64,000 nt of DNA from Bacillota bacterium (GTDB taxonomy: Bacteria > Bacillota > JADQBR01). Of the stretch, positions 1 through 9,048 are shown piece after piece; position 1 is the first letter of the stretch, and each line of letters begins with the position of its first letter. The stretch covers positions 1-64,000 of the forward strand of contig JADQBR010000032.1 of NCBI GenBank assembly GCA_016278515.1, given 5' to 3'. The notes below the pieces were generated by a model, which had not been told where the DNA came from, did no database searches, and saw nothing but the letters and a program-made list of their open reading frames with translations. The translations under genes were made by a program, and so were the position numbers.

Positions 1-59
1 AACAAACAAACGTTCTGGTGTGAAGGTGTAATCTGAGCTAAGTTAATAATCATTTATAT

Positions 60-250
60 TTATTATAATTTTTTCAAAAAGTAGTGTCAAGTTTTTGTCG
101 AGTGACATACTCCCCCCACCACCTACGCTTCGCTTAGAGGTGGGGTCTTCTTGGAACGTACCAGTTAAAACACCGGAACCTCTCTAAACTTTCAGGTTTT
201 AGAAACACAACCTTGGAGATACTTTACCAGCCCTTTTACTAATTCATGGG
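60..250. mobile_element. Probable right-end remnant of an IS200/IS605-family element
   Basis: An imperfect hairpin at 114-145 (CCCCACC ... GGTGGGG with a CGCTTCGCT loop region) is flanked by GTGACATAC, the arrangement commonly found just after tnpB at the right end of IS200/IS605-type elements. The flanking A/T-rich stretch and a following non-coding region of about 100 bases fit an element end. No tnpA or tnpB frame is visible inside the window, so the rest is either left of position 1 or lost. The call rests on remembered similarity of the end structure, not on an alignment. Confidence 0.4.
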
Positions 251-288
251 AGGTGGTGGCTGATGCTGACATGCTAGAAAGACAAATT

Positions 289-321
289 AGGCTGCCCCGA
301 AGAAATTCCTTGAAGCAGCCT
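289..321 (-). terminator. Possible terminator of the ftcD/cyclodeaminase operon
   Basis: A perfect 7-bp inverted repeat (AGGCTGC / GCAGCCT) lies about 50 bases past the stop of the minus-strand cyclodeaminase gene. The tail on that strand is only moderately U-rich (AATTTGTCTTTCT), so this is a weak intrinsic terminator at best. Confidence 0.35.
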
Positions 322-371
322 TTAAACCGAATATTTTTAATTAAACTTCTATGTACAGTAAACATACAATG

Positions 372-998
372 CTATGCAAGTTTCCGTTTAACCTCCGCCA
401 GTAGTGCCTGCTCAAGCCCATTTATTTCATCCATGGTTTGCTCCAGCGAAGATTTCAGCTGCGCAGTAATATCTCCATCCTTAATTGAATCTAAATTAAT
501 CTCAACATTAAAAGCTGCGCCTTTAGCGGCGGCGCTGGCCATCAGAACAGCAACCCCCGCATCACTGGCAGCATTTGGATTCCCGTTAGCTATTACCTTT
601 TCCGTAAGGCGCATAACATCCAGGCTACGGTTGGCCACTTCCAAAGGAACTCTTGCAGCACCGCTAAACGCCTGTTGAATCGCTGTGGCACGCATCTTCT
701 TGTCCGCTTCGCTCCCTTTGGACAGCTTAAATGCCGCCATTACCTCATTAAATGCTCTCGTATCTTCATCCACAAGCTGCAAAAGTCTTAGCCGCAGTTT
801 TTCCGCCTCCTTTAAGACCTGCTGCATATCTTCATCGAACTCCTTGAATTTTTCTTTACCAATGGTAAGGTTACTCACCATTGCCAGCAGCGCTGCGGCA
901 GTAGAGCCGGCTAAGGCAGCAACACTACCTCCTCCCGGTGCCGGAGACTTAGACGCTAGTTCCTCTGAAAAACCTGTGATAGTTTTATTAACCAGCAT
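372..998 (-). CDS. fchA: Cyclodeaminase/cyclohydrolase family protein (formiminotetrahydrofolate cyclodeaminase-like)
   Basis: Cytosolic 208-residue enzyme of the FTCD C-terminal (FchA) family. The family converts 5-formimino-THF to 5,10-methenyl-THF plus ammonia, or acts as methenyl-THF cyclohydrolase. The family signature SPAPGGGSVAAL is near the N-terminus and the length matches stand-alone members. The start chosen is the ATG at 998: an upstream in-frame GTG lies inside the ribosome site GAGAGGTGAC. It follows ftcD by 30 bases on the same strand, so the two probably form one operon doing both halves of what is a single bifunctional enzyme in animals. No histidine-utilisation genes lie nearby. 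Family is secure; the exact reaction is inferred from ftcD. Confidence 0.85.
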   Translation of the reverse strand: MLVNKTITGFSEELASKSPAPGGGSVAALAGSTAAALLAMVSNLTIGKEKFKEFDEDMQQVLKEAEKLRLRLLQLVDEDTRAFNEVMAAFKLSKGSEADKKMRATAIQQAFSGAARVPLEVANRSLDVMRLTEKVIANGNPNAASDAGVAVLMASAAAKGAAFNVEINLDSIKDGDITAQLKSSLEQTMDEINGLEQALLAEVKRKLA

Positions 999-1028
999 AG
1001 TTGTCACCTCTCAATTTTGTCTAAAGTT

Positions 1029-1919
1029 TTATAACCTCTTTTCCAAAACCTGTTCCTTGCTAAAATCTTCTAACTGCAAATAATACTCAGCCGTTTCAAT
1101 CAAAGCATCCACCGGAGTTAATCCTACTATTTCACTACCCAACACATTAACCCCGTACCGCGCCGCTTCATTCTTAACGGTTTCAAAAACACGATACAAT
1201 GGTGCAGTTTTATAATCGCACATATTAATAGTAACCTGGGCAATATTGAGTTCTTCTATCATAATACCCAGGGCTTTCACGTCTCTAAACCCGCCCTTAC
1301 TCCCTCTGATAGCATTAGCAATTTTCTTGGCAATGTCCACATTGTCAGTATCTAAATTTATGTTGTAAGCGATCAATGGCGGCCTCGCACCTACCGCCGT
1401 TATGCCTGCAGTATGATGTAGCCGAGCATCGCCAATATCCGGCCGCCTAGATTCGTGGGTTATCTCTTGCTTGATTCCTTCATACTGACCCTTTCTTACC
1501 CAGGCCAGATTTTTCCGGTCCGGTCGTACAGCAGCCTCTTCATAGAGGTAAACGGGAATCCCCAGTTCTTCCCACAACAACTTCCCTAATTCATTTGCCA
1601 GAGAAACACAATCCTCCATGGTAACCTCGGAAATTGGGATAAAGGGAATAACATCTGTAGCACCCATGCGCGGGTGGCCGCCCAGATGTTCTTCCATGTT
1701 AATCAGTTCGGCTGCCTTTTTTACTGCTCTATACGCTGCTTCCTTAACATCCCCGGGAGCACCCACAAAAGTAACTACGGATCGATTATGACTTTTATCG
1801 CTGGAATAATCAAGCAGCTTCACTCCCTCAACACTGCGAACTTCATTTAATATTTTTTCAATAACATCTGCTCTTCTTCCTTCACTAAAATTTGGTACGC
1901 ACTGTACCAAAGGTGCCAT
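1029..1919 (-). CDS. ftcD: Glutamate formimidoyltransferase
   Basis: Transfers the formimino group of N-formimino-L-glutamate to tetrahydrofolate, giving glutamate and 5-formimino-THF, the substrate of the cyclodeaminase encoded next. The 296-residue protein matches the stand-alone FTCD_N architecture: N-terminal LVQCVPNFSEGR, the GGHPRMGATDVIPF block (folate/formimino site), and DARLHHTAGITAVGAR in the C-terminal subdomain. Start ATG at 1919 is preceded by AGAAAGGAGGGAG. With no hut genes nearby, its likely input is formiminoglutamate from histidine or purine fermentation, or simply one-carbon supply; that part is inference. Confidence 0.92.
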   Translation of the reverse strand: MAPLVQCVPNFSEGRRADVIEKILNEVRSVEGVKLLDYSSDKSHNRSVVTFVGAPGDVKEAAYRAVKKAAELINMEEHLGGHPRMGATDVIPFIPISEVTMEDCVSLANELGKLLWEELGIPVYLYEEAAVRPDRKNLAWVRKGQYEGIKQEITHESRRPDIGDARLHHTAGITAVGARPPLIAYNINLDTDNVDIAKKIANAIRGSKGGFRDVKALGIMIEELNIAQVTINMCDYKTAPLYRVFETVKNEAARYGVNVLGSEIVGLTPVDALIETAEYYLQLEDFSKEQVLEKRL

Positions 1920-2351
1920 TAAACTCCCTCCTTTCTAATCAATAGTTTCTCGGAATTCCCCGATTTCGGTGGGACAAGGCTTTACCTGACCCACCGAACT
2001 TGCTTCCCTCCTACTTTTTTAGGGGGATTTCTTGTTTAAATATGGTAAAAAAATATTTTCCAAAACGCCCCAATAATCGGCGTGAAGGAATTTTTTCCTT
2101 ATAATCGTAATAGGGGTGTTGAAAATGAAAACTGTACTTGTTACCCATGAGTCTTATCAATATTTTGTTATTTAGCAGTTGTAAAAGTACTACTCTGGTG
2201 GAGCGTTCTAATAAAGAGAAAACATTGATTATCACTTAGAAGCAGGTCGCCATCGCTCCACTAAAATGTGGTACAGAACCGTTTCAAAAATCAGGCGGCA
2301 GGATATGAGAATTATTAAGATGCACTGTGATCAACTTCTGAGTTAACTGTA
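1920..2351. other. Intergenic region with a structured leader in front of ftcD
   Basis: A 432-base gap. Close to ftcD, on the minus strand, there is a perfect 8-bp inverted repeat TCGGTGGG/CCCACCGA (1966-1973 and 1990-1997), followed by a small TCGG-N6-CCGA hairpin and then the ftcD ribosome site. The transcript leader is therefore structured, but it matches no riboswitch I can name. The rest (about 2010-2340) has a minus frame of 74 codons without a convincing ribosome site or recognisable protein, and a plus-strand run of about 37 codons near 2236-2346 that ends in a stop. I cannot assign either. Confidence 0.4.
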
Positions 2352-4277
2352 CTAAATATTTTCCGCATATGGAGTCTGTTTCCTTGAATTATACCATTGG
2401 GAAACTATCCCTACAATTAGCAGGCTAATCCCGGCCGCATCCGTAGTAATTCCCGGTTTTATCAGTGTAATGGCTGCACCCAAGAATATTAGACGTTGCC
2501 ATTTCTGAAGGGTACTGAATAAATAACCCTCATTGGCTACCCCCAAACAATAGATGCCCAAGAGACCGCTGACTGCAGCAATTATTAGTTTGCCGGGAGT
2601 CACCCCTTGCATCAGAAGTATCGGATTATATACATACATATATGGGATTATTAATCCAGCACTTGCTAATTTTAATCCAGAAAAGGCAACATCCGTCGGT
2701 CTGGCCCCGGCTATTCCCGCTGCTGTGTATGACGTCAATGCCACTGGGGGGATTACTGCCGACATAGTACCGAAATAAAAGGCAAAGAAATGTGCCGCCA
2801 AGGGATCTACTCCCATCTTGATCAAAGCTGGTGCTGCGATGCTGGCAGTGATTATATAGCAGGCTGCAGCAGGCAGCCCCATGCCAAGCACTATTGCAGA
2901 TAGCATCACCATAACTAGTGCCAGCCATAGTTTACCCATGGATAGGCTGATAATATTTAACGCCACTATTTGTCCCAACCCAGTCATGGTAACCACACCG
3001 ACAATGAAACCCACAACTGCACAAGCGATAGCCACGCCCACAGCAGTTTTTGCCCCCTCAGCCAGGGCATCTATTAAATCTTTCCAGCTCATTCGGGTTG
3101 TGGACCTAATAGCACTGGCCAAAATTACAGCTCCTAATCCCATAAGGGCAGAAAATAATGGTGTCTTCCCTTCAAGGAGAAAAACTAATATTACAACAAT
3201 AGGAATAAAAAGATGCCCACCATTCAATAAAGTCTCTTTTAAGCTGGGCAGTTCTTTTTTAGGCAGCCCTTTGAGGCCAATCCTCTTTGCCCTTAGATCA
3301 ACCATTACGGAAATAGCAAAATAATAGAATAGTGCCGGCAAAATGCCTGCATACATTACTTTTACATAGGGAATTCCCAAAAAGGAAGCCATTATAAAGG
3401 AAGCCGCTCCCATAATAGGTGGCATCAGGATTCCCCCAGTAGATGCTACCGCTTCAACTGAACCGGCAAAATACGGTTTATAACCGACCTGCTTCATCAA
3501 AGGAATTGTAAAACTTCCCGTTGTAGCTACGTTAGCCTGGGAACTGCCGCTGATAGTTCCCATCATACCACTGGCCAGAATAGCCACCTGAGCAGGACCA
3601 CCGCGCACCCAACCAGCTAAAGCCAGTGCAAAATTATTAAAAAATTTAGCTGTCCCTGTTTTATTAAGAAAAGAACCAAACAAAATAAACATAAATACAT
3701 AGGAGGAAGACACTTGGAGCGTTACCCCAAACAAACCCTCGCTGGTAAAATACATTCTTTGTAAAATTCTTCCCCATTCAAAGCCCTGGTGTTCAAAAAG
3801 ACCAGGAAACAAATAACCATATTTAGCATAGATGATAAAAGCTATGGACAGTAATGGTAACAACAATCCTATCGCCCTTCTACCCGCCTCCAAGGTTAAT
3901 ACTATGGCAAGTACCGCAAACATCAAATCTATATTATTAACAACCATAGAACGGTCTATTAAAGCATCGTAAAAAAAGTAAATATACAGACCCACAGACA
4001 ACCCCAAAACTGCTAATACCCAATCCAGTACAGTAGTGCAATCTTTAGGTGATGACTTTTTACTTGCAGGATACATTAAAAAGGTTAGAGCAAGCATTAA
4101 TCCCAAGTGCAGTGCGTTGCGTTTAATACCTTCCATCAGACTGAGGCTATTCATCCAAATGTGAAATAGTGAAGTAAAAACTGCTAGTACGGTTACAATT
4201 AACGCTATCTTACCTACCAATTGCCTTGCCTCAGCTGTTTCATCCGTACGAAGCGTCTTATCCTTTTTTTTAAACAA
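2352..4277 (-). CDS. TRAP transporter fused permease (4TM/12TM, DctQM-type, TAXI system)
   Basis: Integral membrane protein of 641 residues fusing the small (DctQ-like) and large (DctM-like) subunits of a TRAP transporter. This form is typical of TAXI systems and drives ion-coupled uptake of an unknown solute delivered by the receptor encoded upstream. Visible signs are many hydrophobic segments and the DctM-type stretches GGPAQVAILASGMMG, ASTGGILMPPIMGAA and MGLPAAACYII. The start chosen is TTG at 4277, with AGAAAGGAGG eight bases upstream; the in-frame ATG at 4328 has no ribosome site. Transcribed after the TAXI receptor (142-base gap) and presumably from the same sigma-54 promoter. Substrate cannot be read from sequence. 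Confidence 0.9.
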   Translation of the reverse strand: MFKKKDKTLRTDETAEARQLVGKIALIVTVLAVFTSLFHIWMNSLSLMEGIKRNALHLGLMLALTFLMYPASKKSSPKDCTTVLDWVLAVLGLSVGLYIYFFYDALIDRSMVVNNIDLMFAVLAIVLTLEAGRRAIGLLLPLLSIAFIIYAKYGYLFPGLFEHQGFEWGRILQRMYFTSEGLFGVTLQVSSSYVFMFILFGSFLNKTGTAKFFNNFALALAGWVRGGPAQVAILASGMMGTISGSSQANVATTGSFTIPLMKQVGYKPYFAGSVEAVASTGGILMPPIMGAASFIMASFLGIPYVKVMYAGILPALFYYFAISVMVDLRAKRIGLKGLPKKELPSLKETLLNGGHLFIPIVVILVFLLEGKTPLFSALMGLGAVILASAIRSTTRMSWKDLIDALAEGAKTAVGVAIACAVVGFIVGVVTMTGLGQIVALNIISLSMGKLWLALVMVMLSAIVLGMGLPAAACYIITASIAAPALIKMGVDPLAAHFFAFYFGTMSAVIPPVALTSYTAAGIAGARPTDVAFSGLKLASAGLIIPYMYVYNPILLMQGVTPGKLIIAAVSGLLGIYCLGVANEGYLFSTLQKWQRLIFLGAAITLIKPGITTDAAGISLLIVGIVSQWYNSRKQTPYAENI

Positions 4278-4418
4278 TATCCCAGCCTCCTTTCTATCAG
4301 CAGTCACATTTTTACAGTGGTAGTTCATAAAGTTCGCCGCGGGTAAGCGGTAATTCTACGTTATCCAGAATTAAAGACTCTTGACTACATTGAAAGCCAA
4401 GAGCCCATAACTTTATAC

Positions 4419-5456
4419 TTATCCTTGATACTCCGGTGGAATTAACTCATCGGGAATGTCAATCCCTACCTCTTTATAGTACTTAACTGCTCCTGCATGC
4501 AGCGGTACCGGGGGCATACCCGTGCTGGCTCTTTCAAGACTCAGATACTCAAGGGCTTTGTGTGATGCCTTAACATCAGATAGATTTTCATACATTGTCT
4601 TTACTAAGTTGTACACTAAATCAGTATCCAAATCTGCACTTGCAACCAGAGCACTTTTAACACCGACAGTCTGGATCTCATTGTCCACACTGGGGTAGGT
4701 TCCAGCAGGAATAGTGTACTGAACGTAGTAAGGAGCTTTCTCTTTCAACTTTGCATACTCTTCGTCACCGAACTCAAGAATGTTCACAGGTGTTCTACTA
4801 GCAGTTATCTCGGACACTGCGGATGTAGGTACTCCACCTTCAGCATTCATGCCGTCCAACTGACCGTTTTGAATAGCACCGGAAGAATCTGAATAACCCA
4901 GGTACTCTATTTCAACATCTTCAAATGACAGGCCAGCCACTGCATCAAGTATCATCTTGGTACTATACTCAGTTCCACCGCCGGCACCACCCACGGAAAA
5001 GCGCTTTCCGGCCAAGTCCGCTACTGATTCAATCCCGGACTCTTTAGTAACTACGAATTGACTTACATCAGGCCACAATCCAGTTACAAAACGTGCTTTT
5101 TCAAACTTGTTATCCTTAAAAGCCTGGGTTCCCTGATATGCAAAGTAAGACATATTGGACATGGCGATTCCTAGCTGGGCTTCTCCGGAATTGAGCATGT
5201 TTAAGTTTTCCACTGACCCTTGCGATGATTGGGCGGAAGCAACAACTCCCGTGTCTCCAAGCTTATCATTCCAAAGGTTTGCAACAATAGTTCCTACAGG
5301 ATAATAAGTGCCTCCGGTGGATCCGGTGACTATGGTCACAAATTGCTTATCCGGCTTAGCATCATCTTTACTGGCGGCATCATCACTGCCACAGCCAACC
5401 GCAAAAAGACCAACAAAAGCTACAACTAAAAGTAATGGCAATAATTTTCTGTTCAT
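4419..5456 (-). CDS. TAXI family TRAP transporter solute-binding lipoprotein
   Basis: Extracytoplasmic receptor (345 residues) that binds the solute and hands it to the fused permease. It has a short lipoprotein signal with lipobox FAVGC (Cys at about 22), an acidic/Ser linker, then the TAXI hallmark TGSTGGTYYPVGTIVANLW and the GGAGGGTEYSTKMIL region of the periplasmic domain; length is normal. The coding start lies about 50 bases below a sigma-54 type promoter (5508-5524) and is followed by the permease. TAXI receptors are known for glutamate/glutamine or dicarboxylates, but the ligand here is unknown. Confidence 0.93.
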   Translation of the reverse strand: MNRKLLPLLLVVAFVGLFAVGCGSDDAASKDDAKPDKQFVTIVTGSTGGTYYPVGTIVANLWNDKLGDTGVVASAQSSQGSVENLNMLNSGEAQLGIAMSNMSYFAYQGTQAFKDNKFEKARFVTGLWPDVSQFVVTKESGIESVADLAGKRFSVGGAGGGTEYSTKMILDAVAGLSFEDVEIEYLGYSDSSGAIQNGQLDGMNAEGGVPTSAVSEITASRTPVNILEFGDEEYAKLKEKAPYYVQYTIPAGTYPSVDNEIQTVGVKSALVASADLDTDLVYNLVKTMYENLSDVKASHKALEYLSLERASTGMPPVPLHAGAVKYYKEVGIDIPDELIPPEYQG

Positions 5457-5507
5457 GTGTTCTTTCCCTCCAATTTTAGTAATTCTTTATTACAACTTAT
5501 ACATAGA

Positions 5508-5524
5508 AGCAATCTCAATGCCAA
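5508..5524 (-). promoter_or_regulatory. Sigma-54 (-24/-12) promoter of the TAXI TRAP operon
   Basis: On the minus strand the sequence is TTGGCATTGAGATTGCT. The invariant GG and GC doublets are separated by exactly 10 bases and five of the six -24 box bases match TGGCAC. The predicted start of transcription is near 5497, leaving a leader of about 40 bases before the receptor gene. The adjacent gene encodes a GAFTGA-containing sigma-54 activator, which supports the call. Confidence 0.75.
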
Positions 5525-5642
5525 CTAAACCAACCCCAATTAAAAATCGCCGCTAATGCACTGATACACCTTGGCAAAATATATAACACCATTATTTTTT
5601 GAGTCGGAAATCCCACAGGAAACGGTAAAATAGCATAATAAT

Positions 5643-5665
5643 AAGGCGGCAAAATTTGCCGCCTG
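5643..5665 (-). terminator. Terminator after the sigma-54 response regulator
   Basis: A near-perfect palindrome GGCGGCAAAATTTGCCGCC (5645-5663) lies just past the regulator stop codon and is followed on the minus strand by TTATTATTATG. It separates the regulator operon from the sigma-54 promoter of the transporter. Confidence 0.7.
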
Positions 5666-5679
5666 TCCAACCACTATTA

Positions 5680-7041
5680 TTAATTATCTCGCTGTTGATA
5701 CTCCTTTATTTTGTTCCGCAGGTTCCTTTCACTTATTCCCAGCATAACAGCTGTTTTCTTTCTACTGCCTTTAAGTTTATCCAATGTTTTTATAATCAGT
5801 TTTCTTTCTACCTCTTTAAGCGTCTCACCCACTTGTATAATAATAAACTCACCACTGGGTTCAATCGTCTTCACGCTTACCAGATCCCAAGGCAGGTCCT
5901 GTAATCCTAAAACTTCCCCTGTAGTTAAGGCTACAGCTCTTTCAATAATGTTCTCCAGTTCCCGCACATTTCCTTTGTATTCGTGGTTTTCTAAGACAGC
6001 TAATGCTTCGGGTAGTATTCCTGAAACCTGTTTTCCTAAAAACTTATTCTTTGTCTTAATAAAGTGATATATTAAATGTGGCAAATCTTCTTTTCTTTCC
6101 CTAAGAGGAGGCATACTAAAAGAGATAACATTAAGTCGGTAATACAAATCTTCTCTAAACCTGCCTTCTTGTATCTGTTTTTCAAGGCTATTATTTGTAG
6201 CGGAAATAATCCGCGCTCGCAGCGGAACTTTATCATTGGACCCTACCGGTGTAAATTCCTTTTCCTCCAGAACCCGCAGCAGCTTTGCCTGTAAAGATAT
6301 GTCCATTTCCGCAATTTCATCCAAAAATATGGTTCCATCCGCCGCAGCACTGAACATACCTTGTTTATTATTTACAGCTCCCGTAAAAGCACCTCTGACA
6401 TGCCCAAAAAGTTCACTTTCCAAAAGGTTCTTCGGAATAGCCGCACAATTAACAGCTTCAAAAGGTTTATGCTTTCGCTTACCACCATAATGGATTTCTT
6501 TCGCTACCAATTCTTTTCCGGTACCACTCTCACCCCTCAGCAAAATATTCGAGCCGATATCCTTCACTTTTTCTATCATCCCAAACACCTTGTGCATTTC
6601 CTTACCTTTACCAATAATCTTCCGACCGTTGCCATGGGCATATTCAATCTGTGCTTCCAAGGATTTTAAATTTTTATTTAACCTGTAGTAATTCAGTCCT
6701 TTGTCCAACAGGACGTACAGTTGTTCCATATCCAGAGGCTTGGCAATATAGTCATAGGCCCCGGCTTTCATGGCTTCGACCGAAGATTTAATATTACCAT
6801 ATGCCGTCATCATTATGACAACTATATCTGAATCAATTGCCAGAAGTTCCTTTAATATTTCCATCCCATCAAATTGACCCAGCTTTAAATCCAACAATAC
6901 CAACGGAATGCTTTCTTTTTTTATTAATTCGATTCCCTCAGCAGGGTAATTGGCTGTAAAGACCTTGTAACTATCCTCTAAGGCAAACCGCAAAGAAGAA
7001 CAAATACCCAGTTCATCATCCAATACCAGTATTTTGCTCAT
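5680..7041 (-). CDS. Sigma-54-dependent response regulator (NtrC/DctD type)
   Basis: Cytosolic 453-residue transcription activator with three domains: receiver (1-120, acidic pocket DD at 8-9, phospho-acceptor Asp51 in LLDLKLG, Lys in AKPLD), AAA+ domain (about 145-375) with Walker A GESGTGKE and the sigma-54 contact loop GAFTGA, and a C-terminal Fis-type helix-turn-helix ending in SERNLRNKIKEYQ. It lies three bases after the sensor kinase gene, so the pair form a two-component system. The transporter operon next to it has a -24/-12 promoter, making it the obvious target. Enhancer sites are probably between 5525 and 5640 but no clear repeat was found. Confidence 0.94.
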   Translation of the reverse strand: MSKILVLDDELGICSSLRFALEDSYKVFTANYPAEGIELIKKESIPLVLLDLKLGQFDGMEILKELLAIDSDIVVIMMTAYGNIKSSVEAMKAGAYDYIAKPLDMEQLYVLLDKGLNYYRLNKNLKSLEAQIEYAHGNGRKIIGKGKEMHKVFGMIEKVKDIGSNILLRGESGTGKELVAKEIHYGGKRKHKPFEAVNCAAIPKNLLESELFGHVRGAFTGAVNNKQGMFSAAADGTIFLDEIAEMDISLQAKLLRVLEEKEFTPVGSNDKVPLRARIISATNNSLEKQIQEGRFREDLYYRLNVISFSMPPLRERKEDLPHLIYHFIKTKNKFLGKQVSGILPEALAVLENHEYKGNVRELENIIERAVALTTGEVLGLQDLPWDLVSVKTIEPSGEFIIIQVGETLKEVERKLIIKTLDKLKGSRKKTAVMLGISERNLRNKIKEYQQRDN

Positions 7042-7044
7042 TAT

Positions 7045-9048
7045 TTAACCTCCGTTTCGGTTGCTTGGAAGCTCCAGTCTAACCCTCGTCCATCGACCTT
7101 CTTCACTTTCTATAGTCATAGTCCCGTTGTTCTCCTGGATAATCTGATAACTAATAGTTAAACCCAAACCGGTACCTTTTTCTCTATTAGTGTAAAAAGG
7201 GTCAAAAACCAGCGATAAATCCTCCGGACCAATGCCGCATCCATTGTCTCCAATAATTAAGAACGTCTTTTCCTCTCGGCCTCCGGAAATAATTATTTCA
7301 CCGCCATCCGCAAATGACTCTACGCTGTTCATGAGAACATTTATAAGCACCTGGCGAAACTGCTGCCGGTCTACAAATGCAGTTAACCCTTCAGCCAATT
7401 CCGTTTTACAGATAATGCCCTTCTGTTTAAAATTTTTCTGAAATAGTACCAATACGCTTGCCAAAGTTTCTTTAATATTTACTACTTCCGGGTGAGGCGA
7501 ACGTGGTTTGGAATAATCCAGCAAATCGTTAATTAGGCCGTTTAGCCTAGCAATTTCCGCCGGCACCAATGTAGCAATTTCATCACGAAACTTAGGGTTA
7601 TCAAATTTTTTTGGTAGCAGTTCAACAAAAGTTTTTATGGACGTTAACGGATTCCTTAATTCATGAGCGATACCAGCGATCAATAGACCCAGGGCCCGCA
7701 TTTTATCTTTACGAACCAGCTGTTCTTTCATCATCTTTGCTTCTGTTATATCAGCAAAGTTCAAGACAACACCGCTGACACGATTATTTTGCCCCATAAG
7801 CGGCGAGATGGTATAGTCAACTACCCCATGACCGTTGGTCTCACCTATGGTTATTTCACCGCTGGCCTTCTCACAGGACCCTTCCAATATTTGATCAATC
7901 TGCAGTGAAGAAAAATATTTTTTAAGGAATGTTTGGTCAAAATAACACCCTAGAAATTTGGGATTTAGGTCGAGAATTACTTCTGCTCGGAAATTAATGG
8001 TTAGGATTTCTTTTTGTTTGCCTAATGTGATAATGCCGGAAAAAACGCTATCCAGTATTTGCTGTTTGAATTTATCGCTCTCCTGTATTTCTAAATGAGT
8101 CTGGTACAGATCCTTATTGGCCGCATTTAACTGGGCCGTTTTTTTTACAACTTCTCTTTTAAGCGCCTTATTCCATTTGATCGTAATTATGGCAAAGATA
8201 ACTGCTGAAGCAGTAATTATTATTATTAGCCTTAAAGTTTTAAGGGAAATTCCTTCTTGAATAGTTTTGCCAAACCACTTTTCTGATATTTTGTCATAGG
8301 TCCCATTCTTTTTAATTGTCTGTAAACCTTCATTAAATTCCTTAATTAGCTGTCGATTTTCTTTCTTAACCGCTAAGGCATATTTAGTTGGGTTAATTAG
8401 CTCACCTACCACCTTGACATCGTCGCCCCGATGCCATTTTTGAATATGATAGAAACCAGTTAATCGGTTACCCACAAATGCATCAATCTCACCATTAAGC
8501 AGCATCCTCATTCCTTCTGCCTGGTTTTCCGTCAGAATAAGCTTAATATTGCTCTTATCCTTTAGCATTTCATAACTAATATCCTGCTTCTGTACTGCCA
8601 CCTCGTTACCCCGCAGGTCTTCCAAATTGATTATATAATGATTGGATTTCCGGACAAATATTGCTTGACTGCTGGTTAAATAGCCATCGGAAAAATCAAA
8701 ATGATTAGCTCTGTTTTCACTATATTTCATCCCCTGAATAGCATCAACTTCACCTGCGCCAAGGGCTAAAACCGCCTTATTCCAGCTCATGGGAATCAGT
8801 TCAATATCCAAACCAACCTCGATAGATATGGCCCGCATAATATCCACGTTGAAACCCTTGTAATCCCCTGTGTCCCCAATATATTCAAATGGAGGGAACT
8901 CCCTATCTCCGGCAATCTTTATTATCCTATCCTCTATAGAAGCAGCATTGGCTGCTGCAGGTAGTGCTACAGTTACAACTACCCAGCACAAAAGTACCAC
9001 TTTTAAGAGCAAATGCGAACATTTAATATGTCTTTGCATAATATTCAC
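7045..9048 (-). CDS. Sensor histidine kinase with extracellular SBP_bac_3 solute-binding domain
   Basis: A 667-residue membrane kinase. An N-terminal signal/anchor (about 12-35) leads to an extracellular amino-acid-receptor-like domain (about 42-265; IKIAGDREFPPFEYIG and GFNVDIMRAI are typical of SBP family 3). A membrane helix follows (about 273-293), then a coiled linker and PAS-like domain, HisKA with HELRNPLTSIKTF (phospho-His near 465), and HATPase with NVLMNSVES, GDNGCGIG and GTGLGLTISY. It presumably binds the transporter's solute or a related one and phosphorylates the regulator encoded 3 bases downstream. The binding-domain class suggests an amino acid or small carboxylate ligand; this is inference. 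Confidence 0.93.
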   Translation of the reverse strand: MNIMQRHIKCSHLLLKVVLLCWVVVTVALPAAANAASIEDRIIKIAGDREFPPFEYIGDTGDYKGFNVDIMRAISIEVGLDIELIPMSWNKAVLALGAGEVDAIQGMKYSENRANHFDFSDGYLTSSQAIFVRKSNHYIINLEDLRGNEVAVQKQDISYEMLKDKSNIKLILTENQAEGMRMLLNGEIDAFVGNRLTGFYHIQKWHRGDDVKVVGELINPTKYALAVKKENRQLIKEFNEGLQTIKKNGTYDKISEKWFGKTIQEGISLKTLRLIIIITASAVIFAIITIKWNKALKREVVKKTAQLNAANKDLYQTHLEIQESDKFKQQILDSVFSGIITLGKQKEILTINFRAEVILDLNPKFLGCYFDQTFLKKYFSSLQIDQILEGSCEKASGEITIGETNGHGVVDYTISPLMGQNNRVSGVVLNFADITEAKMMKEQLVRKDKMRALGLLIAGIAHELRNPLTSIKTFVELLPKKFDNPKFRDEIATLVPAEIARLNGLINDLLDYSKPRSPHPEVVNIKETLASVLVLFQKNFKQKGIICKTELAEGLTAFVDRQQFRQVLINVLMNSVESFADGGEIIISGGREEKTFLIIGDNGCGIGPEDLSLVFDPFYTNREKGTGLGLTISYQIIQENNGTMTIESEEGRWTRVRLELPSNRNGG

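Noticed and set aside
2011-2235. A 74-codon minus-strand frame upstream of ftcD
   Set aside because: No ribosome site, no recognisable domain and a composition like non-coding DNA.
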